Source: Biscogniauxia marginata
Taxonomy: Eukaryota; Ascomycota; Sordariomycetes; Xylariales; Xylariaceae
Direction of reading: 5' to 3'
DNA: 64,000 bases
Assembly: GCA_022695795.1 (NCBI GenBank)
Contig: MU404135.1
Span: 62,001-126,000 of the forward strand
Below, piece by piece: positions 46,381 to 58,060 of the stretch (positions are counted from its first letter, which is position 1; each line of letters starts with the position of its first letter). The notes beneath the pieces were generated by a model that did not search any database, was not told the DNA's origin, and saw nothing but the letters and a program-made list of their open reading frames with translations. The translations under genes and the position numbers were made by a program.

Positions 46381-47858
46381 ATAGAAAAAAGGGTGCCACC
46401 AATAAATGGCCTAAACAACAATGATACATATAGGTCTATAAAAGTAGGTGTTACAAGCGGTTGACTATGTGTATATGCTCTCTTACATATGTAGAGGTAA
46501 AGGGGCTGCGAAGGAAAGGGATCTTGCCGGGCCCCTTTCCTTTTGCAAGAACTGCAGCCGAAGTGGAAATGTAATCATTATAGGTAGTTGATCGTGCTCC
46601 CAGTTTCCTCCTTCTCCTCCTAGGGATGAACTTAGCTAGGAACTTCTGGCATACCTTGAGGTCCGCACGACTATGTACTATGTTTAGATGGGTATATATT
46701 TCTTACGCTGAAGCGATAAGACGGATCTATTTGTTTCATTATTTTCTTCTTTTCAAGTGAATTCCGTGTACGAGATATCAAGCCACCGTCTCGAGGCATC
46801 TTCTATTTTATTTGGCTAGCTAGCTAGATACTCGGTAGAGATGTATGTGCACGGCATAATAGGAGGAGAAATAGGTTGCGTGTGTATGACTAGTCTGACT
46901 GACTGACGATGCGATAGGACGAATCAAGGTAGACACGACATGCCTTATTACTCGGGTTTCGTGATTCTAAACAAGATCGGGGATTCTTCTCGGGTGTAAA
47001 TACATACTTGGTACATATCTAAGCGATAGTTCGTTCCGTCTACGAACCCCTCGCTTGTCGTGGTTCTTTTTAGAGAAGATGCCATGATTTGAGATGCCCT
47101 TTACTATTATGTCAACTTTCTAACGGTACCCCTGGGACTTATGGGTGTGTGGTAGTACCGCCAAAATCACAGTCGCTGTAAATAGTATCCCAACCCTTCA
47201 TGCTTGTTTATTGTCACATAGCTGTTGTCGATGATGCAGGCTTAACGACCCCGACTATCCTTTAAGAGTTGCCATCCATTAAAGTTCAAGTTTTAGTGTC
47301 AAAAAGAGGAGCATGATACTACTGCTCGTGATATATCCGGGCCACCGTAGTGTTTGATTGTGGACAAGAGAGCTACATGTAATAACATAAGCATGGGAGC
47401 TGAACGATATAAATCATTTTTGTTGCGAGCAAGAATTTTGCGTCTCACTTGCTTGAAGAATACCTAGGCTCCGTAAGTAATATTAGTTCCTAATAGCTTC
47501 CTAGTCGCGCTCTGGCTGAACAACACGAGCCTTTTTATACGAGTTCCCCTCTCCCAGCGACCATAGCTCGGTGATTAGCTATGAGGTTAGGTAGGAGGAT
47601 CACCTCTTTTCGATAAAGCCTTCTTGTTTGGGCTGGTGACAAACATAAGATATCCGCTATAGCGGGCTTGATTTCCCGGCATAAGTATGATGGGACAAAC
47701 GATGTGAACCTACGATATACACCACACGAAATCCCCGTATGCTCCATTACTGCCCTTGCTCCCCGTGATTCAACTGTTGTATATAACTCCTGGCCAGCGT
47801 ACACCCTTGTGTACCCCTACCAACTAGGTGCGCCTATCCATATACATCCCGGCCGCGA

Positions 47859-48783
47859 TCACATGAGTAACCTCCAGGCACCGAGCAGCAGCGCCGCGAA
47901 ACCGGTGCACACACCTATCAACCACTGGAGAGTCTGGAACTTGACTTGCTCCAGCTTCTCCCGCAGCGCGGCGACCTCCTGCTCAATCTTGGTCTCCGTC
48001 TCCCTGATCTTGAGCTCCTGGCTGACCGCCTCCTCCCTAATGCGCCCCTTCTCCAGGTTAAGGTCGAGCCGCACCGAGGCCTGCGTGCGGCCGATCTCGT
48101 CGCGTAGCCGGCTGTTCAGCTTGGCGATGTCGTTCGTCAGGCGCTCATGGGAGGCGCGCGTCGTGTTCGACTCGGTGCTGTCGGCCGAGAGGAGCTCGGA
48201 GCGCAGCTTGGCAAAGTCGACCTTCTGAGTGTACGTCGCCTTGGCAGCGTCCTCCCGCAGGACCATCGTTCGGGTCAGGTTCTGGATGCTAGATGGGGTA
48301 GGACTGCGACTGAGCAAAAAGAGCTGCTGGAGAGCGGACGAATTATGGAGTTTTTTATTTTTATAATTGCAAATTTGTTTTTACGCAAAGCGCTTACCTT
48401 TCCTCTATGACATCGTTCAGCACCTTCATCATGGCGACGGACTGCTCCTCGGTAAAACCCTCGCTGTGGAGCCGCTGGACGAACTTCAGAGTGTCGAAGT
48501 GGTGATCCCTCACTCGAGGGGCTGTGGCATGGAATGACCTCCTCAGAGACGGATTCCGCAGCAGCATAGATGATCCTAGAGGTGTCTTTGTTGGAGCGTA
48601 TCTAGGAGTTTCATGCGCTGTGTGGAATGCTGCCGCCCTGGGTCTTTGCCATGGCTGTCTCCCCGAGGGGGGTATGGTGGTAGCTCGGAATAGCTGCGAA
48701 GGGCCTGAAGGTCCTCTCCAGCTTAGTCGTGGGAGTAGGAACCTTGGTAATGACTGGATGGATGATCCAGTTGAGCTCGCCAT
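47859..48783 (-). CDS. DUF1640 (CCDC90/MCUR1/Fmp32) mitochondrial inner-membrane protein
   Basis: Two exons (48398-48783, 47859-48288) joined in phase 2 give 271 residues. The first ~85 residues are Arg/Ser/Pro-rich without acidic residues until about 60, consistent with a mitochondrial targeting sequence. The conserved core follows: HFDTLKFVQRLHSEGFTEEQ, VLNDVIEESIQNL across the junction, then TYTQKVDFAKLRSELL and a long heptad-rich coiled coil. A single C-terminal membrane helix (LQWLIGVCTGFAALLLGAWR) ends the protein. This is the layout of the CCDC90 family; the animal member MCUR1 affects mitochondrial calcium uptake, and yeast Fmp32 has been linked to cytochrome oxidase and proline metabolism. 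Which role applies here is unknown. The ATG at 48781-48783 is the only one that fits. The gene is divergent from clathrin heavy chain across a 1.8-kb spacer. Confidence 0.9.
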
Positions 48784-48950
48784 GTTGACAAGGTAGCCTT
48801 GTGGAGGGGAACTTTGGATTGGCGCGGCGCAGATCTCCAACCCAACTTTAGGTAGCTGGATGATGATGGATGCCCGCGATGTTCGGAGGCTCAATTACAT
48901 CGAATCCTTGTCAGTTTCATGCAGTACCTACCTACCCAAAAGTGGCTTGA

Positions 48951-48974
48951 CCTAGGTGCCTAGGTACCTAGGTA
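48951..48974. repeat. Three tandem CCTAGGTR octamers
   Basis: The units are CCTAGGTG, CCTAGGTA and CCTAGGTA in immediate succession, each with a palindromic CCTAGG core. They lie about 170-190 bp upstream of the DUF1640 start codon, a plausible promoter position. Confidence 0.85.
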
Positions 48975-50237
48975 CTGTTGTAGGAGAAAAGCACACCAAA
49001 AAGAAAAGCGAATGTGGGATGTAATTCTGATGGTCTAGGGAATCTAGGAAAGTTTGCATTTAAACCCTTGGTGCATGGACCACACCACAGTACCTACCTA
49101 CAAGGTAGGTCCATACCTACCTAAGCGAGTCAGAGGCACCTCCTAGAGCAATTAGATGTGGCTTTTTATACCTACTGTGGCTGGTGTGATCGACAGAGAA
49201 AAAAACCTCCATAAAACTAGACCAGGCTAGAATTTTTCTTCTCTTGTTCTTTTCTTTTCTTCATTCAAAAATGAACAACGCAAAAAACTAACATTCTTCG
49301 AGACGCGATTTCAGTGCGAGGTATCCCTTCACTGCGGTGGCCCACGACCATTGAAGTTCTCGGACGGAATGAAGAACGGCTCCCAACGAACAATCTTGGG
49401 TGCGGTGCTTTCCTGTCCTTTCCGAGGGCCGTGGGAAGGATCGCAATGATTGAGCGTACATACCAATTTATTCCCAGGCGGATAGCTGCTACGGCGACAA
49501 CTCACTACTGACTTCCTTTTTACTTCTGGTTGAGCCACCGATTGTATGTCGCTGTGGTCACTATCACTTTGTTCGTAGCGTAAGGGTTAGGGTGCACAAA
49601 TAAGATGATATGCACTGGAGAGCTTGCTTCAGCTGTGAGATGTCGTATTCTAGGCTACGTACGTATGCACCGAATGCACGTATAGTATGATGATGTCTAG
49701 GACCTCGAACGAGTGAACTTGCCATGTCATGTTTAGGAGAATTGTATAATTGAAGGGTACATGTACGTAAAGTAGGTAGGTACCTAGTATGTACTCAGCA
49801 ACAAGGCGGCAAGCAGGGAAAGATCACCAAGCAAGACTGGTTCTGGTGTAGATTGTGCCAACCCCAGACTTGGCTGGTTCATTTAGAAAAAAGGCGTGAA
49901 GCATTAAAGTACCACGCTCGTTAAATTAGCAAGGAGGTACATGGGTGGGCTGGCTGAAAAGGAGAGATCATCGCGTTGCTGGCCCGTGCATGGCCCGTGC
50001 GCTGCCTCAGCATCGCCCAGGCAGGTAGCTTGGTAGGAGCACTTCCTTGGCTTCACTGTTTCTTAGGAACAGATTGCATTGCACCTGCGTAAAAAAAGGA
50101 TCAATAAACCTACCTACTACTTCCACCTAATCGTTTTTGTACCTACTTACGGCCTTCCACGAAAACACCTCCCACAAACAAAAATACCCATCACCTCTTC
50201 CTCCATTCTCTGCATTGGTTGAGCACTGCACACCAAC

Positions 50238-50272
50238 CTTGCACCTTGCACCTCGCACCTCGCACCTCACAC
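50238..50272. repeat. Five-copy 7-bp tandem repeat upstream of clathrin heavy chain
   Basis: Units CTTGCAC, CTTGCAC, CTCGCAC, CTCGCAC and CTCACAC lie 320-355 bp before the start codon. This may be promoter or 5' leader; no known binding site is recognised. Confidence 0.8.
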
Positions 50273-50592
50273 AATAATCAGAGCGCGATTCTCTCTCTCG
50301 ATAATTGTCCCTACCTATTTGAGGTGCAGCCAACCGCGCGTCCTTGCCCACCCACTACCATTCTACCAACATAATCCCTGGAGGTCTTTTTCTGCTATTT
50401 GGCGTCACGTACCTTCGATTTCTCTTCCTGTAACTAACTTTCTACTCCATTGGCGTTCACTGGATCCTGAACCGCTCCATCCATCCTAGCCGACTTTCGC
50501 GACGGCCCGAAACCCATCACCCGGTCCCACCATCTCCTACTCGCGACCTCATCTCTTCTCATCCACCATCATTACCCATGTGGTCTTGAACC

Positions 50593-53500
50593 ATGGCGCC
50601 GCTACCCATCAAGTTCCAGGAGCTGTTGATGCTCAATAATGTCGGCGTTGACAGCACGGCCATCGGCTTCAACTCCTGTGTATGTAGCCACCAGACACTA
50701 TTCTTTTTTTTGGCCGTGATGCAATGCTGACCTTCCACCTCGACAGACACTAGAGTCCGACCATTTCATCTGCGTGCGAGAGAAGAAGAACGAGACCGCC
50801 TCACCCGAAGTCGTCATTGTTGACCTCAAAAACAACAACAATGTCACCCGCCGTCCCATCAAGGCCGATAGTGCTATCATGCACTGGACTAAGCAGATTA
50901 TCGCCCTCCGGGCCCAATCTAGAACCCTGCAGATCTTCGACCTGGAGCAGAAGCAGAAGCTCAAGTCGGCGACCATGAATGAGGATGTTGTCTTCTGGAA
51001 GTGGATTAGCGACACCACCCTAGGCTTGGTCACCGATACCTCCGTCTTCCACTGGAACATATTCGATGCTTCTCAGGCTGCCCCCGTCGAGGTCTTCAAG
51101 CGGAACGCCAATCTCAACGTACGTCACAGTTACCGGGCAACAACCCCCCCACCCCCCTTCCAATTACTTACATTTCGGACCTTTTTGTGACGAGGCATGC
51201 TAACTTGTACCGCTAGGGATGCCAAATCATTAACTACCGGGTTAACAGCGACGGAAAATGGATGGCAGTTGTCGGTATCTCCCAGCAGCAAGGCCGGGTT
51301 GTTGGCAGTCTACAGCTATACTCGAAGGACCGCGGTATCAGCCAGGCGATCGAAGGCCATGCCGCCACATTCGGCACCCTCAGACTAGATGGTGCACCCG
51401 AGGACACCAAGGTTTTCACCTTCGCAGTTCGAACCACTACTGGCGCCAAGCTGCACATCGTTGAGATCGATCACGTCGAGGCGAACCCACCCTTCCCGAA
51501 GAAGGCTGTCGATATCTACTTCCCGCCGGAAGCCACCAACGACTTCCCTGTCGCCATGCAGGTTTCGCAGAGGTATGGCATCATCTACATGGTGACCAAG
51601 TATGGCTTCATCCATCTTTACGAGCTTGAGTCTGGCACAACCATTTTCATGAATCGAATCTCCAGCGAGACCATCTTCACCTCTTGTTCCGATTCAGACT
51701 CCGCTGGAATTGTTGGTATCAACAGGAAGGGCCAGGTGTTGTTTGTTTCAGTTGACGATGACTCTATAGTGCAGTATCTGCTACAGAACCCTGCCAACAC
51801 TGAGATTGCCATCAAGATGGCCTCTCGTGCAGGTCTTCCTGGTGCAGACCAATTGTACGCTCGGCAGTTCGACCAGTTGTTCAACGCTGGTGATTATGAG
51901 GGTGCTGCGAAGATTGCCGCTAACTCACCGAGAGGCTTCTTGCGCACCACTGAGACCATCAACAAGTTCAAGAACCTGCCGCAGCAGCCTGGCAAGATGT
52001 CTTTCATCCTACAGTACTTTGGCATGCTACTGGACAAGACTACCCCCCTCAACAAGACTGAGACGCTGGAGCTGGCTATACCTGTCTTGTCGCAGCAGCG
52101 CAAACACCTCCTTGAGAAGTGGCTGAAAGAGGGCAAGCTTGACTTTTCTGAAGAGCTAGGTGACCAGATCCGAAGCCACGATATCAATCTGGCCCTTGCG
52201 GTATATTTGAAAGCCAACGCTACTCATAAGGTTGTCGCTTCTTTTGCCGAACTCGGACAGTTTGAGAAGATTCTGCCATACTGCTCGCAGACTGGATATC
52301 AACCAGACTGGATCACCTTGTTGCAGCACATTGTCCGCACGAACCCAGAGCGTGGCGCGGAGTTTGCAAGCTCCCTAGCCAATCATGAAGGTGGTTCATT
52401 GATCGACATCGAGCGCGTAGTCGATGTGTTCCAGTCGCAAGGAATGGTTCAGCAGGCAACTGCATTCCTTCTTGATGCCTTGAAGGACAACCGTCCTGAG
52501 CATGCAAACTTGCAAACGAGACTGCTGGAGATGAACTTGATGAATGCGCCTCAAGTTGCCGAGGCGATCCTGAGCAACCAGATGTTCACCCAATTCGACA
52601 AGGCCCGCATCGCAGCCTTGTGCGAACAGACGGGCTTGTTGCAGAAGGCACTTGAGCTTTACGAGGATCCGGCTGCCATCAAGCGCGTCGTTGTCGGTAT
52701 GCCTGGCACCCCGAACTTCAATGCCGAGTGGTTAGTCAACTATTTTGGTCAGCTTTCTGTTGAGCAGTCTCTTGACTGCCTCGATGCCATGATGAAATCC
52801 AACATCCGCCAAAACCTCCAGTCTGTTGTCCAGGTGGCAACGAAGTACTCCGATCTCCTTGGTGCAACAAACTTGATCGATCTTTTCGAGAAATACAAGA
52901 CCTATGAAGGCCTCTTCTACTACCTGGGAAGCATAGTGAACATGTCTCAGGAGCCCGATGTGCACTTCAAGTACATTGAGGCGGCTACTAAGATGAATCA
53001 TTTAAATGAGGTGGAAAGAATCTGTAGAGACAGCGAATACTACAACCCAGAGAAGGTCAAAAACTTCTTGAAGGAGGCGAAGTTGCAGGAAATGTTGCCT
53101 TTGATCATCGTCTGCGACAAACACAATTTCGTCCACGACTTGATCCTCTACCTGTACCAGAACCAACGTTTCACGGCTATCGAGGTTTACGTTCAGCGTG
53201 TCAATCCCTCGAGAACCCCCGAAGTTATTGGTGGTCTCCTTGATGTTGATTGTGACGAGTCGGTCATCAAGGGTCTTCTCAAATCTGTCGATCACAAGTT
53301 GATTCCCATTGACGCCCTCGTGCGTGAGGTTGAGACTCGCAACCGTCTCAAGCTTCTGTTGCCGTTCCTTGAAGATACGCTAGCTGCCGGAAACCAGCAA
53401 CAGGCTGTGTACAACGCCCTCGCCAAGATTTACATCGATTCCAACAACAACCCTGAGAAGTTCTTGAAGGAGAATGACCAGTATGACACCCTCAGCGTCG

Positions 53501-55867
53501 GCAAGTACTGCGAGAAGCGTGATCCGAACCTAGCATATATTGCGTATCAGAAGGGGCAAAACGACCTAGAACTTGTCAATATTACCAACGAGAACTCGAT
53601 GTACCGCGCCCAAGCTCGCTACCTCCTGGAGCGTTCGGATCGGGAATTGTGGACGTTCGTCCTGAGCGAGAACAACATCCACCGCCGTTCCGTCATCGAT
53701 CAGGTCATCGCTACCGCTGTTCCCGAATGCAGTGATCCTGCGAAGGTCTCCGAGGCTGTTGCTTCGTTCTTGGCAGCCGATCTTCCGCTTGAGCTTATTG
53801 AGCTTCTAGAAAAAATCGTATTGGAGCCATCGCCTTTCAACGACAACCCAAGCCTGCAGAACCTGCTCATCCTTACCGCTGCTAGAGCCGACAAGGGTAG
53901 AGTTATGGACTATATTCATCGCCTGGATGCGTTCAACCCGGATGAGTGCGCGCAGCTCTGTATCGATGTCGGTCTTTTCGAAGAAGCTTTCGAGATCTTC
54001 AAGAAGGTCGGAAACCAGACTGCTGCCGTTGAGGTTCTCGTGGAACATGTCGTTAGCATCGACCGCGCCAACAGTTTTGCCGAGGACGTTGACCAGCCTG
54101 AAGTTTGGAGTAAGGTCGCAAAGGCTCAACTTGACGGTCTTCGAGTAGGTGATGCTATCGAGTCATACATCAGGGCCTCTGACCCTCGTAACTACGAAGA
54201 GGTCATCGAGGTGGCTACGCATGCTGGAAAGGATGAGGAACTAGTCAAGTTCCTGCGCATGGCACGAAAGACGCTTAGGGAGCCCCCTATCGACACTGCC
54301 CTTGCCTTCTGCTATGCCCGACTCGATCAGCTAGGAGAGTTGGAGGACTTCCTCCGAGGCACGAACGTGGCCAATATCGAGGAGTCTGGTGACAAGGCTG
54401 CTAGCGAGGGCTACCACCAGGCCGCTAAAATATTCTACAGCAGCATCTCCAACTGGTCCAAACTTGCGACTACCCTTGTACACCTTGAGGACTACCAGGC
54501 TGCTGTTGAATGCGCACGCAAGGCCAACAATATCAAGGTCTGGAACCAAGTTCACGCTGCGTGTGTCGCCAAGAAGGAATTCCGACTAGCTAAGATCTGT
54601 GGTCTCAACCTGATTGTCGATGCGGAGCAGCTACAAGCTCTTGTGAAGCAGTACGAGCGTGAAGGCTTCTTTGATGAACTCATCGAGCTCCTAGAGCAAG
54701 GCCTCGGCTTGGAGCGTGCTCATATGGGCATGTTCACCGAGCTGGGCATTGCACTCTCCAAATATCACCCCGAGAGGCTCATGGAACATATCAAACTGTT
54801 CTGGAGCAGAATGAACCTCCCCAAGTTGATTCGTGCTTGCGAGGAAGCTAACCTTTGGCCTGAATTGGTGTTCTGCTACTACCATTACGATGAGTTTGAC
54901 AATGCGGCATTAGCTGTGATGGAGCGTGCTCAGAACTCTTGGGAGCACCAGCAGTTCAAGGATATCGTCGTCAAGGTTGCCAACTTGGAGATCTACTACC
55001 GGGCTATTAATTTCTACCTCGAGCAGCATCCGTCGCTACTTACGGACCTCCTCCAGGTTCTAACCCCGCGCATCGACGTCAACCGTGTTGTTCGGATGTT
55101 CCAGAAGTCTGACAATCTCCCGTTGATCAAGCCTTTCCTGCTTAACGTCCAGACGCAGAACAAGCGAACGGTGAATGACGCCATTAACGATCTCCTTATC
55201 GAAGAAGAGGATTACAAGACTCTCCGCGATTCTGTAGAGAACTACGACAATTACGACGCGGTCGATCTAGCAGCTCGTCTAGAGAAGCATGATTTAGTAT
55301 TCTTCAGACAGATTGCTGCCAATATCTATCGGAAGACTAAGCGATGGGAGAAGTCGATCGCTCTGTCCAAGGTTGACAAGCTTTTCAAGGATGCTATCGA
55401 GACAGCCGCCATCTCTGGGAAGCCTGAGGTTGTCGAAGAGCTGCTTCGATACGTAAGTTGCAGTTTCCATTCCTATTACTTACTTTGCGCCTATACTGAC
55501 AATTGTTTAGTTTGTTGATATCGGTAGTCGGGAATGCTACGTTGGCATGCTCTACGCATGCTATGACCTCATTCGTCCTGATATCGTCCTGGAGTTGTCA
55601 TGGCGCAATGGCTTGAGTGATTTCACCATGCCCTACATGATCAACATGTTATCACAGCAGACAAAGGAACTGGCGAGCCTCAAAGCTGACAATGAAGCAA
55701 GAAAGGCTAAGGAAGTTGCTCAAGAGAAGCATGAGGATGAGACGCCTATCCTCGGTGGCAACCGTCTGATGATCACGGCTGGTCCTGGTGCTAGTGGGAG
55801 CATGTCCCCTGCGCCTTTTGCTCAGACTAACGGGTTTGCGCCTCAGCCCACTGGGTTCGGCTACTAG
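50593..55867 (+). CDS. chc1: Clathrin heavy chain
   Basis: Four exons (50593-50679, 50747-51118, 51217-55452, 55511-55867), all in phase 0, encode 1683 residues, close to the usual length (about 1650-1680). The protein trimerises into triskelia that coat vesicles at the plasma membrane and trans-Golgi/endosomes. The N-terminal seven-bladed propeller (about 1-330) starts with PIKFQELLMLNNVGVDST and contains TLESDHFICVREK and VGISQQQGRVVGSLQLYS. A linker and seven CHCR alpha-helical repeats fill the leg (for example FDELIELLEQGLGLERAHMG and LAKICGLNLIVDAEQLQALV, the binding side of the light chain). The C-terminal trimerisation part (YFVDIGSRECYVGMLYACYD) is followed by a Gly/Pro/Phe-rich tail ending QPTGFGY. 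Codon use in the large exon is strongly GC3-biased, as expected for a highly expressed gene. No break is seen. Confidence 0.98.
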
Positions 55868-58060
55868 ATGACGCCGTCCCCACAGGTGTTAATGCCTGTG
55901 GTGGTGCATGGCACAGGCTCGTCAAGTCATGACATGTCGAACTGGCCAGGACATCGACCACAGCCATTCAACCCCCTGGCGCCGCCCTTCAACCCTCTTA
56001 GGCAATCGGTTAACCATATGACGCACTTCTATCATTCGCGGCCATAGACGAGTGCAGTGGACTTTACAAAAAGCTGGTGTGTGTGTGGATCTTAATGTTT
56101 TTTTTTTGTCTGGAGGATCTTGGCCAGGCCAACCGGCGGAGGTGGCTTCTCATGGGTTGAGAATTGGGCTGCATCCGGCACCTAGAGAGGCTCGGCACTC
56201 TAATCTCTAGTACCTGTTGATATTTGGCGTCGCGAGACTAAAACCCCTTTGTTGTATTTGTATGATAGTACATTATGAATTTTTTCCTCTGGCTTTCTTT
56301 ATCTTTCATGCGTAGCTTCCGCCACGGGTTTTGTGGACTGACACTTGAAGAATACGTGAATAGTTTTAGAGGAGGGGGCTTATTCACTTACATGTGCTCT
56401 CCCCATGACGCCCATTTCTAATAAGCGTCTATTCGTGAGTAGAAAGGGAGCCTTCGAATGCATAGATGTCGTAATGAAGTTCACGTACGTTGGTCACCGT
56501 ATCATGTTATGCCGTGCTACTTACCTACCCCCTTTCTTTCTTTGCCAAACTACCCCTCTAATTACCAAAGGGCGCTTCTGCCCTACTGGGTTTAGTATGA
56601 AAGAAAAGGAGAAGGACAGGGGAGGGGTTTTAGTATTATAGCTGCTGCTGCTATTGCTACTGATATTTACGCTTCTGTCACTTCAATTTTATCTCTCTCT
56701 TTCTATCTGACTGTATAGCTCTATGTGTGTGTGTGTGTGTGTGTGTAAAGGGGGGGGGGCGGCATTTGGGGAAACCCGAACCTCCCCCCCTTATCCCTTC
56801 ACCATCACCACCACCAACCCCACTCTTCGTATCCCCACCCTAGTAAGCTAAAAGAAAGAAAATTTAGTACCTAAAATTTCAGTTTATAGACTATATGGGA
56901 TACATACCTATCTACCTCATACAACGGGATGGCCGGGACGACACAGGGTAGACAGATATATAACTGAAGTAAGCTCTGATTTAATACCTTTTAAAAAAAA
57001 AAAAAAGGAGAGTTAGTGGTTAAGTGCCACGCAGGAAAAGAAAAGGGCTACTAACATGGCTTCTGAGGCATCTAAGGGGAATGTTCAGTTAACATACATA
57101 TATACTGTGGGGGTGGTCAATGCACCCAGGGTTTAAATGCAAATTTTCAGTAGCTACACCAGATTCTCTGGACCATCAGAATTACAACTACGTTCGTTTT
57201 CTTTTGGTTTGCTTCATCCACTACATCAATACATACATATACCATACATACAGGGGAGTTAATTGTTAAATCTTGACGGGGGGTTTAAGTAACTTTTCGT
57301 CATACAGAGGTAGTCAGTCCCCTTATAAGTCTAGCTAACTAGATAGACCCTGGGATAGTGCACGTCGACGGATCAATTGGTGTTAGACTTACCCGTATTG
57401 AATTCTAACAATTAATACCCCTGAATGGTGTATGTATGGTATGCGTCATAGTTATACTAGATAACTAGAAGCAAAATAGTTGAAGCTAGTATCGCAGCTA
57501 CCCCCTACTACATATCCCCGCAACCTTATACCTAGCCGAGAGATAACCGAGATCCGAGCTCTCTACTAGGTGTGCTTGATATGAGCGCAAAGGTCGCCAG
57601 GTTGGATATCTTTCATTTGTATCTGAATAGGCTATCCTTGGATGTAACAGCTAGGATATACATACAATTGAGTGCGCCTAGTCACTCCTATGCATAGCTT
57701 ACCCAACCTCTGTAGTCTTGAAACATCCTCATTAGATCATGCACTTAAGGTTTAATAAGATGTTACAAAGCCTACATAGCCTCCCACAGAAACCGTTGAG
57801 AAGAGCATACTCGTAATGTTAATTCATAGGTGTTTGAGCTATGTGATACTTAAGGCCAAAACATTGGTAACTTGTGCAGAGCGGCGAAGCACACTTCTGA
57901 TCCGATAATTCTATCATCCCCTCACCCCTATTCCGATCACAAACCGCTCCGGGTTTCTTTTCCCTGACTAGGTGACCGTAACCGCTACCACCCCATTATT
58001 GGAAGAAAAGAAACATCAAACGTGACTCCTGTAGCTCATAACAAGAAAAAATTTGTTTAC
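55868..58060. other. Tail-to-tail spacer between clathrin heavy chain and PYC
   Basis: 2.2 kb holding both 3' regions. It contains a GT repeat with a following G run (56724-56759) and A-rich and T-rich tracts. No gene is seen; the frame at 56405-56641 has no domain. Confidence 0.6.
56724..56746. repeat. TG dinucleotide microsatellite
   Basis: About eleven TG units, followed after AAAG by a run of G bases. Confidence 0.9.

Larger units (their letters stand above)
45135..47858. other. Gene-free spacer between convergent genes
   Basis: 2.7 kb with no supportable gene between the deneddylase and the DUF1640 gene, whose 3' ends face each other. It contains a GAGTGG tandem repeat (46067-46096), a poly-T run (46269-46286), a GT repeat (46361-46380) and many TAGGTA words. 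The frame at 47535-47804 (-) has no domain. Confidence 0.6.
48784..50592. other. Divergent promoter region of the DUF1640 gene and clathrin heavy chain
   Basis: No gene is seen. Near the DUF1640 side there are three tandem CCTAGGTR octamers (48951-48974) and more CCTA words at 49092-49124. Near the clathrin side there is a five-copy 7-bp repeat (50238-50272) and a pyrimidine-rich leader. Confidence 0.6.

Noticed and set aside
47535..47804. 89-codon minus-strand frame near the DUF1640 3' end
   Set aside because: No motif, and it does not connect by splicing to the neighbouring gene.
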